Made by a program: the position numbers and the translations under genes. From PGYR01 sp041595255 (lineage in GTDB: Bacteria; Bacteroidota; Ignavibacteria; Kapaibacteriales; UBA2268): a stretch of 64,000 nt of DNA. Each line of letters starts with the position of its first letter. The stretch's first letter is position 1. The notes below the pieces were generated by a model. It had not been told where the DNA came from, made no database searches, and worked only from the letters and a program-made list of their open reading frames with translations. This document shows positions 41,114 through 49,935 of the stretch, piece by piece. The DNA lies in the NCBI GenBank assembly GCA_041595255.1, contig JBFHKR010000001.1, positions 1 to 64,000 of the forward strand, in the 5' to 3' direction.

Positions 41114-42554
41114 AATCATCATCAGACATACTTGGGCTTTCAGGCATTTCTTCATAACCATAACTTAAATTCTCAAACCTAGCATAATTTTTCTGAAATG
41201 CTATTCTTACAGTACCAATTGGTCCATTTCTTTGTTTACCAATTATTAGTTCTGCAGTACCCTCTGTAGGAGTTTTGTCTTCGTATTCCATTTGTCCATA
41301 TACTTCAGCCCTTTGTACAAATAATATAACATCAGCATCTTGTTCGATTGATCCTGATTCCCTCAAATCTGATAACATAGGTGAACGGCTTTTACCTGGT
41401 CGACTTTCTATTGAACGATTTAGCTGTGCTAATGCTATAACAGGAATTTCTAATTCCTTTGCGATTTGCTTCAAAGTCATTGAAATTATTGAGATTTCTC
41501 TTTCTCTTGATTCCATACCTGAAGCTCTTATCAGTTGTAGATAATCGACAAATACAGCATCTATATTATGTTCTGCTTTTAGTCTACGACATTTTGCTCT
41601 TAGTTCCATAATCTCAATCATTGAGCTGTCATCAAAGTAAATTTTAGCATCGTTTAGTTTTCCTAAAGAGTCTATTATTTTTTGATTTTCGTGTGAATTT
41701 ATCTTACCTGTTCTTATTTTCTGTTGGTTGATCTTAGCTTCAGCAGAAAGTAACCTTATTATCAGCTGAGTAGATGCCATCTCAAGTGAGAAAAATGCAA
41801 TTGATTTTTTATATTCTACAGCTAAGTTTCTTGCTATTGACAATGCTAATGCAGTTTTACCCATAGATGGTCGGGCTGCAATAATTATTAGTTCTGACTT
41901 TTGCAATCCACCTAAATATTTGTCTAAATCGACTAATCCTGTTGGCACACCCGTTAGTCCAGATTCGGATCTTACTCTCATTTGCTCTATTTGACGATAA
42001 GTCTCTTTGGTAAGTTCCCTCATTCCTTGATAATTCTTTGTCATTCGTTTTTCAGCTATTCTGAAAATCTCTGATTCAGCTTTGTCAATTTCAGTCAATA
42101 TATCCTTACTATCATCATAAGCATTATTTATTACCTCACCACTAGATTGTATTAGATCACGTCGTAATTGTTTTTCTAAGACTATTAGAGAATATTGTTC
42201 TACATTTGCAGCAGTTGCAACTTCCTTGTTAATTTTTGCTAAATAACCTCTACCACCAACATTATCTAGATTACCTGTTCTGGTTAAATGTTCAGATAAT
42301 GTAATTATATCTACAGTTTCATTCTTTTCAGATAAGGCAATAATTGATTCATAAATAAGTTTATGCTTTTGTGAATAAAATGAATCAGCAGATAAAAGCT
42401 CTGTGGCCTTTGATATTGCTTGCTTATTTAACATCATCGCACCAAGTACAGCTACTTCTGCTTCCATAGAATTTGGCGGCACTCTATTGCCAACAATAGG
42501 GCTAATTGAAGCTTCTTTTCTGTTTTCGTAATTTATTCTTTTGGCAGTTGACAT
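41103..42554 (-). CDS. dnaB: Replicative DNA helicase DnaB
   Basis: DnaB is the hexameric helicase that unwinds DNA at the replication fork. It has 483 residues: an N-terminal helical domain (PPNSMEAEVAVLGAMMLNK), a linker, and a RecA-like C-terminal domain with Walker A ARPSMGKTALAL, Walker B VFVDYLQLI, the Arg-finger region and FEKNY-like motif (FQKNYARFENL). No intein is present. The gene is monocistronic, and its 3' end overlaps the small membrane ORF. Confidence 0.96.
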   Translation of the reverse strand: MSTAKRINYENRKEASISPIVGNRVPPNSMEAEVAVLGAMMLNKQAISKATELLSADSFYSQKHKLIYESIIALSEKNETVDIITLSEHLTRTGNLDNVGGRGYLAKINKEVATAANVEQYSLIVLEKQLRRDLIQSSGEVINNAYDDSKDILTEIDKAESEIFRIAEKRMTKNYQGMRELTKETYRQIEQMRVRSESGLTGVPTGLVDLDKYLGGLQKSELIIIAARPSMGKTALALSIARNLAVEYKKSIAFFSLEMASTQLIIRLLSAEAKINQQKIRTGKINSHENQKIIDSLGKLNDAKIYFDDSSMIEIMELRAKCRRLKAEHNIDAVFVDYLQLIRASGMESREREISIISMTLKQIAKELEIPVIALAQLNRSIESRPGKSRSPMLSDLRESGSIEQDADVILFVQRAEVYGQMEYEDKTPTEGTAELIIGKQRNGPIGTVRIAFQKNYARFENLSYGYEEMPESPSMSDDDSNF

Positions 42555-42675
42555 AATTTAATCTAATATTGAAATATTTTAGATTACATAATTAACATAA
42601 AAAAGATTATTATTATATTATGTTATCAACAAAAACGGTTATAGTTATTAATAATTATTCAACATTGAGGATATA

Positions 42676-43779
42676 ATGAAGAAAATCCTAGTTATTGACG
42701 ATGCAGAATTTATTTTAGAAAGTACTTCAGCACTATTAGAATTTGAAGGCTACGAAGTATTAACTGCAGAGAATGGTAGTATAGGAGTAAAAAAGGCGAA
42801 AGAGTTCAAACCTGATTTAATTCTATGTGATATCTCAATGCCTGTTATGGATGGGTTTGAAGTGCTTGATAATATAAGGTCTGATAATATAACTCATAGG
42901 ATTCCTTTCATTTTTTTAACTGCTTTCAATGAAAAATCAAATATGCGTGAAGGCATGACAAAAGGTGCTGATGATTACCTTGTAAAACCTTATTCAAGAG
43001 ATGAAATAGTTTCTGCTATCAATGCGCAATGGAAAAAATATAATGTTTTTGAAAAGCATGTAAAAAGTAAAGTTGAACAAGTAGGTAAAAGTGTTACATA
43101 TGCATTACCTCATGAGTTTAGAACTGCTATAAACGAGATAAAAGGAAATGCTGGGATAATTTATCAAGAATCGGAATCATTAAGCACTGATGAAATAAAG
43201 ATGCTTTCACACGATATTGTACAGTCAGTGTCAAGGTTATCTAAAATTACAGAAAACTACTTACTTTACATTAGATTGAATAATATTGAAGATAATGAAG
43301 AACTATTAGATGAAATCAAATTGTATAAAACGGAAGAACCATTTGCAGTAGCTTATGATATAGTAAACAATACTGCAGCTAAATACGATAGGTTTGATGA
43401 TTTCATTGTGAAAGATGAAACAATGGGTATTAGTATAAATATGTCCTCTGAAAATTTTTATGTAATTATGAACGAACTAAGTGATAATGCATTCAAATTT
43501 TCAAATAAAGGTGATAAAGTAATAATGTCGTCTAAGATTTCTGATGAAAATCTGATAGTTGAACTTAGCGATGAAGGTATAGGAATCGAAGATAATCAAA
43601 TTTCAAATATAGCTGCTCTTAATCAATTTAACAGAGAAAAAAATGAACAACAAGGTGTTGGTTTAGGTTTAATTATTGCAAAGAAAATGATTGAATTACA
43701 TAATGGGAACTTTAATATATTTAGTAATGGTGTTGATAAAGGAACCAAAATAATATTGTCATTTCCAATTACTCAATAA
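42676..43779 (+). CDS. Receiver-histidine kinase
   Basis: This 367-residue cytosolic protein has an N-terminal receiver with phosphoacceptor Asp52 (LILCDISMPVMDG) and Lys in YLVKPYS, then a short helical linker and a kinase core: HisKA-like His146 in HEFRTAINEIKG and HATPase motifs NELSDNAFKFS, DEGIGIED and GVGLGL. The same REC-first layout is seen in the gene at 12394, and no DNA-binding domain is present. A GAGG ribosome-binding site precedes the ATG. It stands alone; its 3' end overlaps the convergent barrel-protein gene by 7 bases. Upstream kinase unknown. Confidence 0.9.
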   Translation: MKKILVIDDAEFILESTSALLEFEGYEVLTAENGSIGVKKAKEFKPDLILCDISMPVMDGFEVLDNIRSDNITHRIPFIFLTAFNEKSNMREGMTKGADDYLVKPYSRDEIVSAINAQWKKYNVFEKHVKSKVEQVGKSVTYALPHEFRTAINEIKGNAGIIYQESESLSTDEIKMLSHDIVQSVSRLSKITENYLLYIRLNNIEDNEELLDEIKLYKTEEPFAVAYDIVNNTAAKYDRFDDFIVKDETMGISINMSSENFYVIMNELSDNAFKFSNKGDKVIMSSKISDENLIVELSDEGIGIEDNQISNIAALNQFNREKNEQQGVGLGLIIAKKMIELHNGNFNIFSNGVDKGTKIILSFPITQ

Positions 43780-44495
43780 TTAAGTCCAATTCGTAAATCC
43801 AAAAACACACCACCAAAATTTGTAATAGGGTCTTCTACTTCTGCTTTTAAACTTTGTAGGCCGTTGCCTCCAAAAGGAATTGAAAGATATCTTATTTGAA
43901 ATACTGAAAGAGATTTTTTCTTATTTCCAAAATCTGCCCCTATAGAAATATTAATATTTGGTCTAGTATAGTACTCACCATAACTGAAAGCATTGAAAAA
44001 ACTTTTATCATAAGGAGTTGATATAACAAAAGCAAATCCAGTTCCTAGAGTGATAAAAGGTTTGAAAGTACTTATAATTTGATCATTAAAAGGAAAATAT
44101 TGTATACCAAAAGAGAATGGTATTGAAAATAATCTATTTATTTTGTGAGGTATAAATAACTCACCCGTAGTTTGATTAAATTTTTCAAGCTCATCGGATT
44201 TGCGGATTCCAGTTATAAAAAAATCTGAAACGAAAACAAATTCTTCATTGATTTCTGCTCTCCAAAACATACCACCACCAAATCCATAAGTGGAAAAGAT
44301 TAAGTCAAATCCAGTTGCTGTTGTCTTTGAATCATTAATCTCACTTAATGTTAATAGAGGAGAGGATGGTTCAAAAATAATAACACTGTCTTTATCAAAT
44401 TTACCATTGTCACCACCAGTAACTTGAGCATTTAATTTGATATGAAAACATGAAATTATCATGAAAATTATAGAAAATAGAAGTTTTTTGCTCAT
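43773..44495 (-). CDS. Small outer-membrane beta-barrel protein
   Basis: A 240-residue protein with a signal peptide (MSKKLLFSIIFMIISCFHIKLNAQ) and a pattern of aromatic-rich strands (FDLIFSTYGFGGGMFWRAEI, FSIPFSFGIQYFPF, FITLGTGFAFVIS) ending in LRIGLNY, typical of eight-stranded barrels in Bacteroidota ('outer membrane beta-barrel'/OmpW-like). No specific family is recognised. It is monocistronic and convergent with the REC-kinase. Role unknown. Confidence 0.68.
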   Translation of the reverse strand: MSKKLLFSIIFMIISCFHIKLNAQVTGGDNGKFDKDSVIIFEPSSPLLTLSEINDSKTTATGFDLIFSTYGFGGGMFWRAEINEEFVFVSDFFITGIRKSDELEKFNQTTGELFIPHKINRLFSIPFSFGIQYFPFNDQIISTFKPFITLGTGFAFVISTPYDKSFFNAFSYGEYYTRPNINISIGADFGNKKKSLSVFQIRYLSIPFGGNGLQSLKAEVEDPITNFGGVFLDLRIGLNY

Positions 44496-44605
44496 CTTTT
44501 ACATCAATAGTTTAGAAACAATTTATTTTTCATTAATTTAGCATCTTACTCTAAAACGTTTTTTCAAAAAAAATCATTTAGATACATAGAACATAATTAC
44601 AATTT

Positions 44606-45442
44606 ATGGAATTATCAAAGCTCGTAAATATATTTGAGCTGGAATTCCCTCCTAAAACAGCGTGGAGTGATGACAGCATTGGTTTACAAATTAGTAGTAG
44701 TAAATCATGGATAAAAAACGTTTATTTAACACTAGAGCTTAATGAAGATTCTATAAATGAAGCTTTATCTTGCTCTTCTGATTTGATAGTTACTTTTCAT
44801 CCACTTATATTTAAGCCACTTTCCTCTATAACAACAGATAATAGAGTTGGTAATTTGGTAGCTAAATTAATTAAAAATGATATTGCTTTATACGCGATAC
44901 ATACTAATTTTGATTCACATCCATTAGGTACTAGTTATGAACTATGTAAGCAACTAGGGTTAAACAAATCTGATATGCTCGTACCGGATATGAATATTGA
45001 TAATTACGGTATGGGTATAATAGTTGATTTGAATGATTCTATGAAAGTAGATGATTTGATTAGTAGAATTACACAAGTGTGTCATTCTCCAATAAGATTT
45101 AATAAGAGTTCTAAAGAAGATATAAAAAGAATAGCTATAGTTGGTGGAAGCGGAAGTAGCTATATTTATGATGCTTATTACAAGAAATGTGATGCATTTA
45201 TAACTGCCGATTTAAAATATCATGATTTCCATAGTATGGATGGTAAAATGATACTAATAGATCCAGGACATTATGAAATGGAACAATTTGTTCCAAATGC
45301 TATGAAAAATATATTAAAAGATAAATTAGGGGAAGATATAAACCTAACAACAGGGAGTGTATTGACAAATCCTGTGAATTATCATCCTCAATCAAATTAT
45401 AAAGAATTACAAAAAAAATATTTAAATAATTATAAAGGTTAA
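44606..45442 (+). CDS. NIF3-like dinuclear metal-centre protein
   Basis: NIF3/YbgI/YqfO proteins form hexameric rings with a two-metal site; they are often described as GTP cyclohydrolase I type 2 homologues, but their biological role is not settled. The 278-residue protein shows VTFHPLIFKPLSS, YAIHTNFDSHPLGTSYELCK and the later TADLKYHDF and LIDPGHYEME, which carry the metal-binding histidines and acids. It is of intermediate length, with a shortened version of the YqfO insert. The zinc-ribbon gene follows 8 bases downstream. Confidence 0.93.
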   Translation: MELSKLVNIFELEFPPKTAWSDDSIGLQISSSKSWIKNVYLTLELNEDSINEALSCSSDLIVTFHPLIFKPLSSITTDNRVGNLVAKLIKNDIALYAIHTNFDSHPLGTSYELCKQLGLNKSDMLVPDMNIDNYGMGIIVDLNDSMKVDDLISRITQVCHSPIRFNKSSKEDIKRIAIVGGSGSSYIYDAYYKKCDAFITADLKYHDFHSMDGKMILIDPGHYEMEQFVPNAMKNILKDKLGEDINLTTGSVLTNPVNYHPQSNYKELQKKYLNNYKG

Positions 45443-45450
45443 TAACAGTA

Positions 45451-46191
45451 ATGGAAGAATCTAAATCACAATTGCTTGCCTATTTGGCACTTATAGATAG
45501 AAATCTTGATGAATTAGAAGAAGAATTTGGTGATTTACCACAGAAAGTTGCTGATCAAGAGAAGAAGAACACTGCTCTTAAAGCTACTGTCAAGGAAACT
45601 GAACAAATATTAGAAGAAGTCAAAGAATTTTGTTCTGTTACTAAAGTAACTCTAGAAGACTTAAAAATAAAAGAAGAGAAATTATCTCAACAGCAATTTC
45701 AAGTAAGAAATAACAAAGAATTTGACGCAATCACTAGTGAAATTAAACATGTGAAGGAAGAGTCAAAAATGTTAACTGAAAAGTTGAGACAAGAGACAAT
45801 CAAACAACAAAATCTAGAAAGAATACTAGATGAGCAAAAGGCAGACCTCATTAGTTCTAAAGAGGAATTAAAAAATACAAAGAAAGAACTAGTAGAAGTT
45901 CAAGAAGAACAAGATGAAGAAAAGGCCGAATATTTAGAAAGAAGAGAAAAGATAGTTAGTAAAATAGATGTAGCTTCTCTTGCAAAATATGATAGAGTAA
46001 GGGAGTATCACAGCGATGCTGCTGTAAGAGTAAAGAAAAACTCTTGTTCTGGATGTTTTAGTTCTATTCCCCCTCAGTTAATAGTAGAAATGAGAAGCGA
46101 TGAAGATGTTTTATTTACTTGTGAGAATTGTGCTCGGATATTAATTCCTGAAGAAATTGAAGTAAATGAAGCAGATGTAGAAACGATATAA
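45451..46191 (+). CDS. Coiled-coil zinc-ribbon protein (CT398/CdsZ-like)
   Basis: This 246-residue protein has a long charged coiled coil (about 1-190) and a C-terminal C4 zinc ribbon with CSGC and CENC pairs about 22 residues apart. This is the COG1579/CT398 family, known for a helical hairpin fold and, in chlamydia, linked to sigma-54 and secretion regulation; in most bacteria the function is unclear. It commonly lies next to nif3 genes, and here nif3 precedes it by 8 bases and RNase P RNA follows 11 bases later, a conserved trio. A nucleic-acid or RNA-metabolism role is an inference from that context. Confidence 0.9.
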   Translation: MEESKSQLLAYLALIDRNLDELEEEFGDLPQKVADQEKKNTALKATVKETEQILEEVKEFCSVTKVTLEDLKIKEEKLSQQQFQVRNNKEFDAITSEIKHVKEESKMLTEKLRQETIKQQNLERILDEQKADLISSKEELKNTKKELVEVQEEQDEEKAEYLERREKIVSKIDVASLAKYDRVREYHSDAAVRVKKNSCSGCFSSIPPQLIVEMRSDEDVLFTCENCARILIPEEIEVNEADVETI

Positions 46192-46202
46192 TTCATTAAA
46201 AA

Positions 46203-46580
46203 CTAAAATACGGGTAATCGCTATAATATTTTATAGAGGAAAGTCCGAACTCCATAGAACAGTACACTTCCTAACGGGAAGAGCTACTTGTAAAAGTAGT
46301 ATGGAAAGTGCAACAGAAAGTAAACCGCTCACTTAGGTGGGTAAGGGTGAAAGGGTGGGGTAAGAGCCCACCGCAATTTGGGTGACTAAATTGGCATGGT
46401 AAACCCTGTACGGAGCAAGGTTAAATAAGAGTATGATTTCAAGCTGTTCGTTTGAGTTGTCTTTTGGGACATGCATACTTGGGTAAACCGCAAGAGATAC
46501 TTGGTGACAAGTGTCCTAGATAAATGATTACCTCCTCGGATTAATATCGAGAAGACAGGATTCGGCTTATAGTATTTTAG
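46203..46580 (+). ncRNA. rnpB: RNase P RNA, bacterial type A
   Basis: The catalytic RNA subunit of RNase P matures tRNA 5' ends. The conserved core is present: GAGGAAAGTCCGAACTCC after the P1/P3 region, ACAGAAA, GGGTAAGAGCCCACCG (the GGUAAGAGCCCACC core), and ACAGGATTCGGCTTATAG near the 3' end. CTAAAATAC (46203-46211) pairs with GTATTTTAG (46572-46580) to close helix P1, which sets the ends. The 378-base length is normal. A T-run follows. It lies directly after the zinc-ribbon gene and may be transcribed with it. Confidence 0.96.
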
Positions 46581-46629
46581 TTAATTTTTTATTATATTGA
46601 CATTTATTAAACTAAACAATCTTTTAATT

Positions 46630-46932
46630 ATGCAACTACCAAATGACCCGTTTGTATTAGAACTTCTACCAGAATTTATAGAAGATTGGTTAACAAAACT
46701 TGATACTGAATATATTGAGTATAGAACTAATAAAGATTTAGAATCTATGTATAGATTAGCCCATACTATGAAAGGTTCGTCTTATCAGTTTGGTTTTGCT
46801 GAACTTGGTGATATTGGTATAGATATGATGGCTCAAGTCAAAAGCAATGATTGGGAAGGTTTAGAACAAAATAAAGAGAAATTTCGTACTATTCTACTAG
46901 AAATCCAAGATTATTTATCACAAAATTCTTAA
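46630..46932 (+). CDS. Histidine phosphotransfer (Hpt) protein
   Basis: A 100-residue four-helix-bundle protein that relays phosphate between receivers. The phosphoacceptor His45 lies in AHTMKGSSYQFGF, the family signature. The frame could begin at a TTG at 46597, but the ATG at 46630 (MQLPNDPFVLELL) gives a standard Hpt length. No kinase is adjacent, so it could serve any of the receiver-bearing kinases in this window. It precedes a TolB-like gene by 6 bases. Confidence 0.92.
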   Translation: MQLPNDPFVLELLPEFIEDWLTKLDTEYIEYRTNKDLESMYRLAHTMKGSSYQFGFAELGDIGIDMMAQVKSNDWEGLEQNKEKFRTILLEIQDYLSQNS

Positions 46933-46938
46933 AAAAAT

Positions 46939-47421
46939 ATGAAAAAGATTCTACTAATTTTTTGTTTATTATTCTTCTCTTCGGTATTATACTCACAAAC
47001 TAGAGTTGCTGTATTACCATTTCAGAATATGGATGGGAATATTGATTATAATATACTTTGTTATGACCTACAAGAGTCTCTTACTGCTGCACTAATCGAA
47101 GCAGATGATAGTGGGGAAGAGTACTATATTGTGCCTGCAGATTCAGTTGAGATTGTCCTTTCTGAACTTAATTTGGACCCTTCTAATCCACAATACAAAT
47201 CTGATTTATGGAAAGCTGTACAATTATTAAATATTAAAAAAGTTGTACTTGGAACGTTTAACAAACAAAGTGATAAGTTTCTAATGAATACCTACATCTA
47301 TGATGTTAAAATGAGAATGGCATATCCTAATAATCAAGCAAAAGATATATTTAAAACTCATGAACAAATATTAGAAGCTATTCCAGAAATAGTGGAAGCA
47401 ATAAAACCTGGATTAAAATAA
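46939..47421 (+). CDS. Exported TolB/FlgO-like N-terminal domain protein
   Basis: A 160-residue protein with a signal peptide (MKKILLIFCLLFFSSVLYSQ) followed by TRVAVLPFQNMDGN, the opening strand of the TolB/CsgG/FlgO-type alpha/beta domain, then a helix and a second strand (KKVVLGTFNKQSDKFLMNTYIYD). Only this single domain is present, with no propeller. Function unknown; such domains often bind or scaffold envelope complexes. It follows the Hpt gene by 6 bases and overlaps the convergent ruvB by 9 bases. Confidence 0.75.
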   Translation: MKKILLIFCLLFFSSVLYSQTRVAVLPFQNMDGNIDYNILCYDLQESLTAALIEADDSGEEYYIVPADSVEIVLSELNLDPSNPQYKSDLWKAVQLLNIKKVVLGTFNKQSDKFLMNTYIYDVKMRMAYPNNQAKDIFKTHEQILEAIPEIVEAIKPGLK

Positions 47422-48435
47422 TCCATTTTCATTTTCGGAATTTTTTGTTTTATTAAAGTATTTATAAGTACTTGAAGTAACCTTTCTACCTTTTGGGGTA
47501 ATTTGAAGAAAACCTTGTTGTATAAGAAAAGGTTCATATACTTCTTCTATAGTACCCGGTTCTTCTCCTACCGCAGCTGATAAGGTATTCAAACCTACAG
47601 GTCCACCATTATACTTTTCAATTATTGTCAGAAGTATCCTTTTATCCATATCATCCAGACCTAATTTATCTACTTCTAATGCTTCTAAAGTCATGTTTGC
47701 AATAAATTGACTTATTACACCATCACCTTTGATTTGAGCAAAATCTCGACTCCTTCGTAATAATCTATTAGCAATCCTAGGGGTTCCTCTAGAACGAGAA
47801 GCTATTTCAGTAGCGCCTTGTTCGTCAATATCAGTATTTAGTATATCTGCAGATCTTCTAACTACATTTATCAAATCAGCAGTATTATAATAATCTAATC
47901 TAAATAATAACCCAAATCTTGAACGAAGTGGAGCCGTTAATAATCCTGCTCTAGTTGTAGCACCAATTAAAGTAAAATTAGGAATTTTTATTTGGATTGT
48001 TCTAGCTGATGGACCACTATCAATCATTATGTCCAAAGTATAATCCTCCATAGCTGAATAGAGATATTCTTCAACTACAGTAGATAACCTATGAATTTCA
48101 TCAATAAATAGAACGTCACCTTCTTCTAAGTTAGTTAAAATACCAGCTAAATCACCAGGTTTCTCTAATACAGGTCCAGATGTTGTTTTTATTTGGCTTC
48201 CCATCTCATTTGCTATTATATAACTTAAAGTTGTTTTTCCAAGACCTGGAGGCCCCATTAGCAATACATGATCAAGTGACTCCTTTCTCTTTCTAGCAGC
48301 CTCTATAAATATTTTAAGGTTACTAACAAGATTCTTTTGACCAGTAAATTCACTAAAAGCTTTTGGTCGTAAAGCAAATTCATTAGCTTCATTATTATTT
48401 GAATCAGGATTTAATATATTTTCTATATCATTCAT
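47413..48435 (-). CDS. ruvB: Holliday junction branch migration helicase RuvB
   Basis: RuvB is the hexameric AAA+ motor that drives branch migration with RuvA. The 340 residues show RPKAFSEFTGQKNLVSNL, Walker A GPPGLGKTT, Walker B LFIDEIHRL, sensor GATTRAGLL and Arg-finger region PLRSRFG, plus a C-terminal winged helix (GGPVGLNTLSAAVGEE). All are typical. RuvA and RuvC are not in the window. The start overlaps the CDF transporter stop by 8 bases, so both belong to a run of minus-strand genes (porX, tsaE, CDF, ruvB). Confidence 0.97.
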   Translation of the reverse strand: MNDIENILNPDSNNNEANEFALRPKAFSEFTGQKNLVSNLKIFIEAARKRKESLDHVLLMGPPGLGKTTLSYIIANEMGSQIKTTSGPVLEKPGDLAGILTNLEEGDVLFIDEIHRLSTVVEEYLYSAMEDYTLDIMIDSGPSARTIQIKIPNFTLIGATTRAGLLTAPLRSRFGLLFRLDYYNTADLINVVRRSADILNTDIDEQGATEIASRSRGTPRIANRLLRRSRDFAQIKGDGVISQFIANMTLEALEVDKLGLDDMDKRILLTIIEKYNGGPVGLNTLSAAVGEEPGTIEEVYEPFLIQQGFLQITPKGRKVTSSTYKYFNKTKNSENENGLF

Positions 48436-49423
48436 TTAAACTTCTGAAAATGTGAATAGGACAATTCCTTTTGTTAATATCTAAGCACTTACCATCACAT
48501 GCTTTAGCGTAAACTCTTGGCACAGCGTTAGGATTAATTTCAATTATTTCTTTAGATATTTTTTTCTCCAAACTGTCCTTGTATTCCATACTTTCATCAA
48601 ATGGTAATATTATATCAAGTTCTATAAAAATATCTTTTCCTGATTGCCTTGTATGTATTGCTTTGAATTCACAAATATTAGTATGATTTTTTGTTACAAC
48701 GCTTAGGAATCTCATTTGAACTTCATCTGGTATAGTTCTATCAAGTAATTGATTCAATGCATCTTTTGAGCCTTTCAATGGAACAACTAAAGCAAATATT
48801 GTTAAGGTAATAGCAACCCCAGAGTCAACCATTAAACCAATGTATCGTAAACCGAAGTGTTGTAAGCCTAAACCTACTAACAAATTTATTAGTACAAATA
48901 ATTCAATATAACTATCATATTTCCATAGACTAGCATCATACTCTAGTATTGGCATTCCATACTTTTTTGATGATTTCTTTTGAATCCTATATACTAATCT
49001 CATTAATAAAAATGATATTGAGGAAAATACCATTAGTATAAAATAATTACTTTCACCTACATCAGTTTTACCAAAATTTGTTACTGCTTCTATACTAGTA
49101 TAGCCCAATACGAGTAATAATAAAATCGAAGATGCTAATATTGAAATACTCTCATATTTTCCATAACCATAGTTAAAAATATAATCAGGATTACGTACAC
49201 TCATATTAACAGCATTTAGAAATAAAAATGAGTTAAGTATATCGAGTGCAGAAATTATTCCATTAGTCTTAACGGCCAAAGAATCTTCTACTACTCCTAA
49301 AATAATCCCAAATATTGAAATAAATATAGTAAGTAATAGTGATATTCGAGTAGTAAAAACAGGGGAGTCAGTTCTAAACCAACTTTTTATTCTCGTATTT
49401 AAATTAAAGTGTTGCCTTTCCAT
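48428..49423 (-). CDS. CDF-family cation transporter, atypical metal site
   Basis: A 331-residue cation diffusion facilitator-like protein with about six membrane helices and a cytosolic C-terminal ferredoxin-like domain (FKAIHTRQSGKDIFIELDIIL). The fold follows the family (GVVEDSLAVKTNGIISALDILNS in helix 2), but the residue four before the helix-2 Asp is Ile rather than His/Asp, and the helix-5 motif reads GLMVD, again lacking the usual His. The tail has Cys and His residues (ACDGKCLDINKRNCPIH). It may carry a different ion or be a transporter-like sensor. It precedes ruvB, overlapping it by 8 bases. Confidence 0.85.
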   Translation of the reverse strand: MERQHFNLNTRIKSWFRTDSPVFTTRISLLLTIFISIFGIILGVVEDSLAVKTNGIISALDILNSFLFLNAVNMSVRNPDYIFNYGYGKYESISILASSILLLLVLGYTSIEAVTNFGKTDVGESNYFILMVFSSISFLLMRLVYRIQKKSSKKYGMPILEYDASLWKYDSYIELFVLINLLVGLGLQHFGLRYIGLMVDSGVAITLTIFALVVPLKGSKDALNQLLDRTIPDEVQMRFLSVVTKNHTNICEFKAIHTRQSGKDIFIELDIILPFDESMEYKDSLEKKISKEIIEINPNAVPRVYAKACDGKCLDINKRNCPIHIFRSLNE

Positions 49424-49436
49424 TGGGCAAATATAG

Positions 49437-49898
49437 TTAATTAAGGACTACTTCTGATTCAGAAATGTAAATTTCTCTAATATTTTCAGAATTTTCATCA
49501 GGGATGATCTTTACTATAAAAGCAGGTTTGGTTAAATGGGTCTCTGCTTTTTCTGCCCATTCGATTAATTTAATAGAATTTTCTTCATACAAACACTCGT
49601 CAAAACCAATTTCATTTAATTCTTTGTTTTGTTCTATTCTATATAAATCTATGTGATAAATAGGAACTTCGTGATTTTTATATTCTCCTATATATTTATT
49701 CATAATAGTAAAAGTAGGAGAAGTAACCAAATCTTCAACATTGAAAAATTGGCAAATACCTTTGATAAACTCTGTTTTACCAGAGCCCAAATCACCATAA
49801 AGAAACACTATATCACCAAGGTTCAGCCCTTTTGCAAACTTACTTCCAAGCTCTATTGTTTCTTCTTCGCTAGTTGTTGTGTATTTTGTTTCAAGCAT
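49437..49898 (-). CDS. tsaE: tRNA threonylcarbamoyladenosine biosynthesis ATPase TsaE
   Basis: TsaE is the P-loop ATPase that works with TsaB and TsaD to make t6A37 in ANN-decoding tRNAs. The 153-residue protein has Walker A GDLGSGKTEFIKGI, the TSPTFTIMNKY motif, HIDLYRIEQNKE and the LIEWAEKAE region with the family Trp-Ala pair. TsaB and TsaD are not nearby. It lies between the CDF transporter and porX in a same-strand run. Confidence 0.95.
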   Translation of the reverse strand: MLETKYTTTSEEETIELGSKFAKGLNLGDIVFLYGDLGSGKTEFIKGICQFFNVEDLVTSPTFTIMNKYIGEYKNHEVPIYHIDLYRIEQNKELNEIGFDECLYEENSIKLIEWAEKAETHLTKPAFIVKIIPDENSENIREIYISESEVVLN

Positions 49899-49935
49899 AA
49901 CAACAAAATTAACAAAGAATATTCAAATTAAAAAA

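Noticed and set aside
46597..46629. An earlier TTG start for the Hpt protein
   Set aside because: The ATG at 46630 gives the normal Hpt length; the extra residues have no counterpart in the family.
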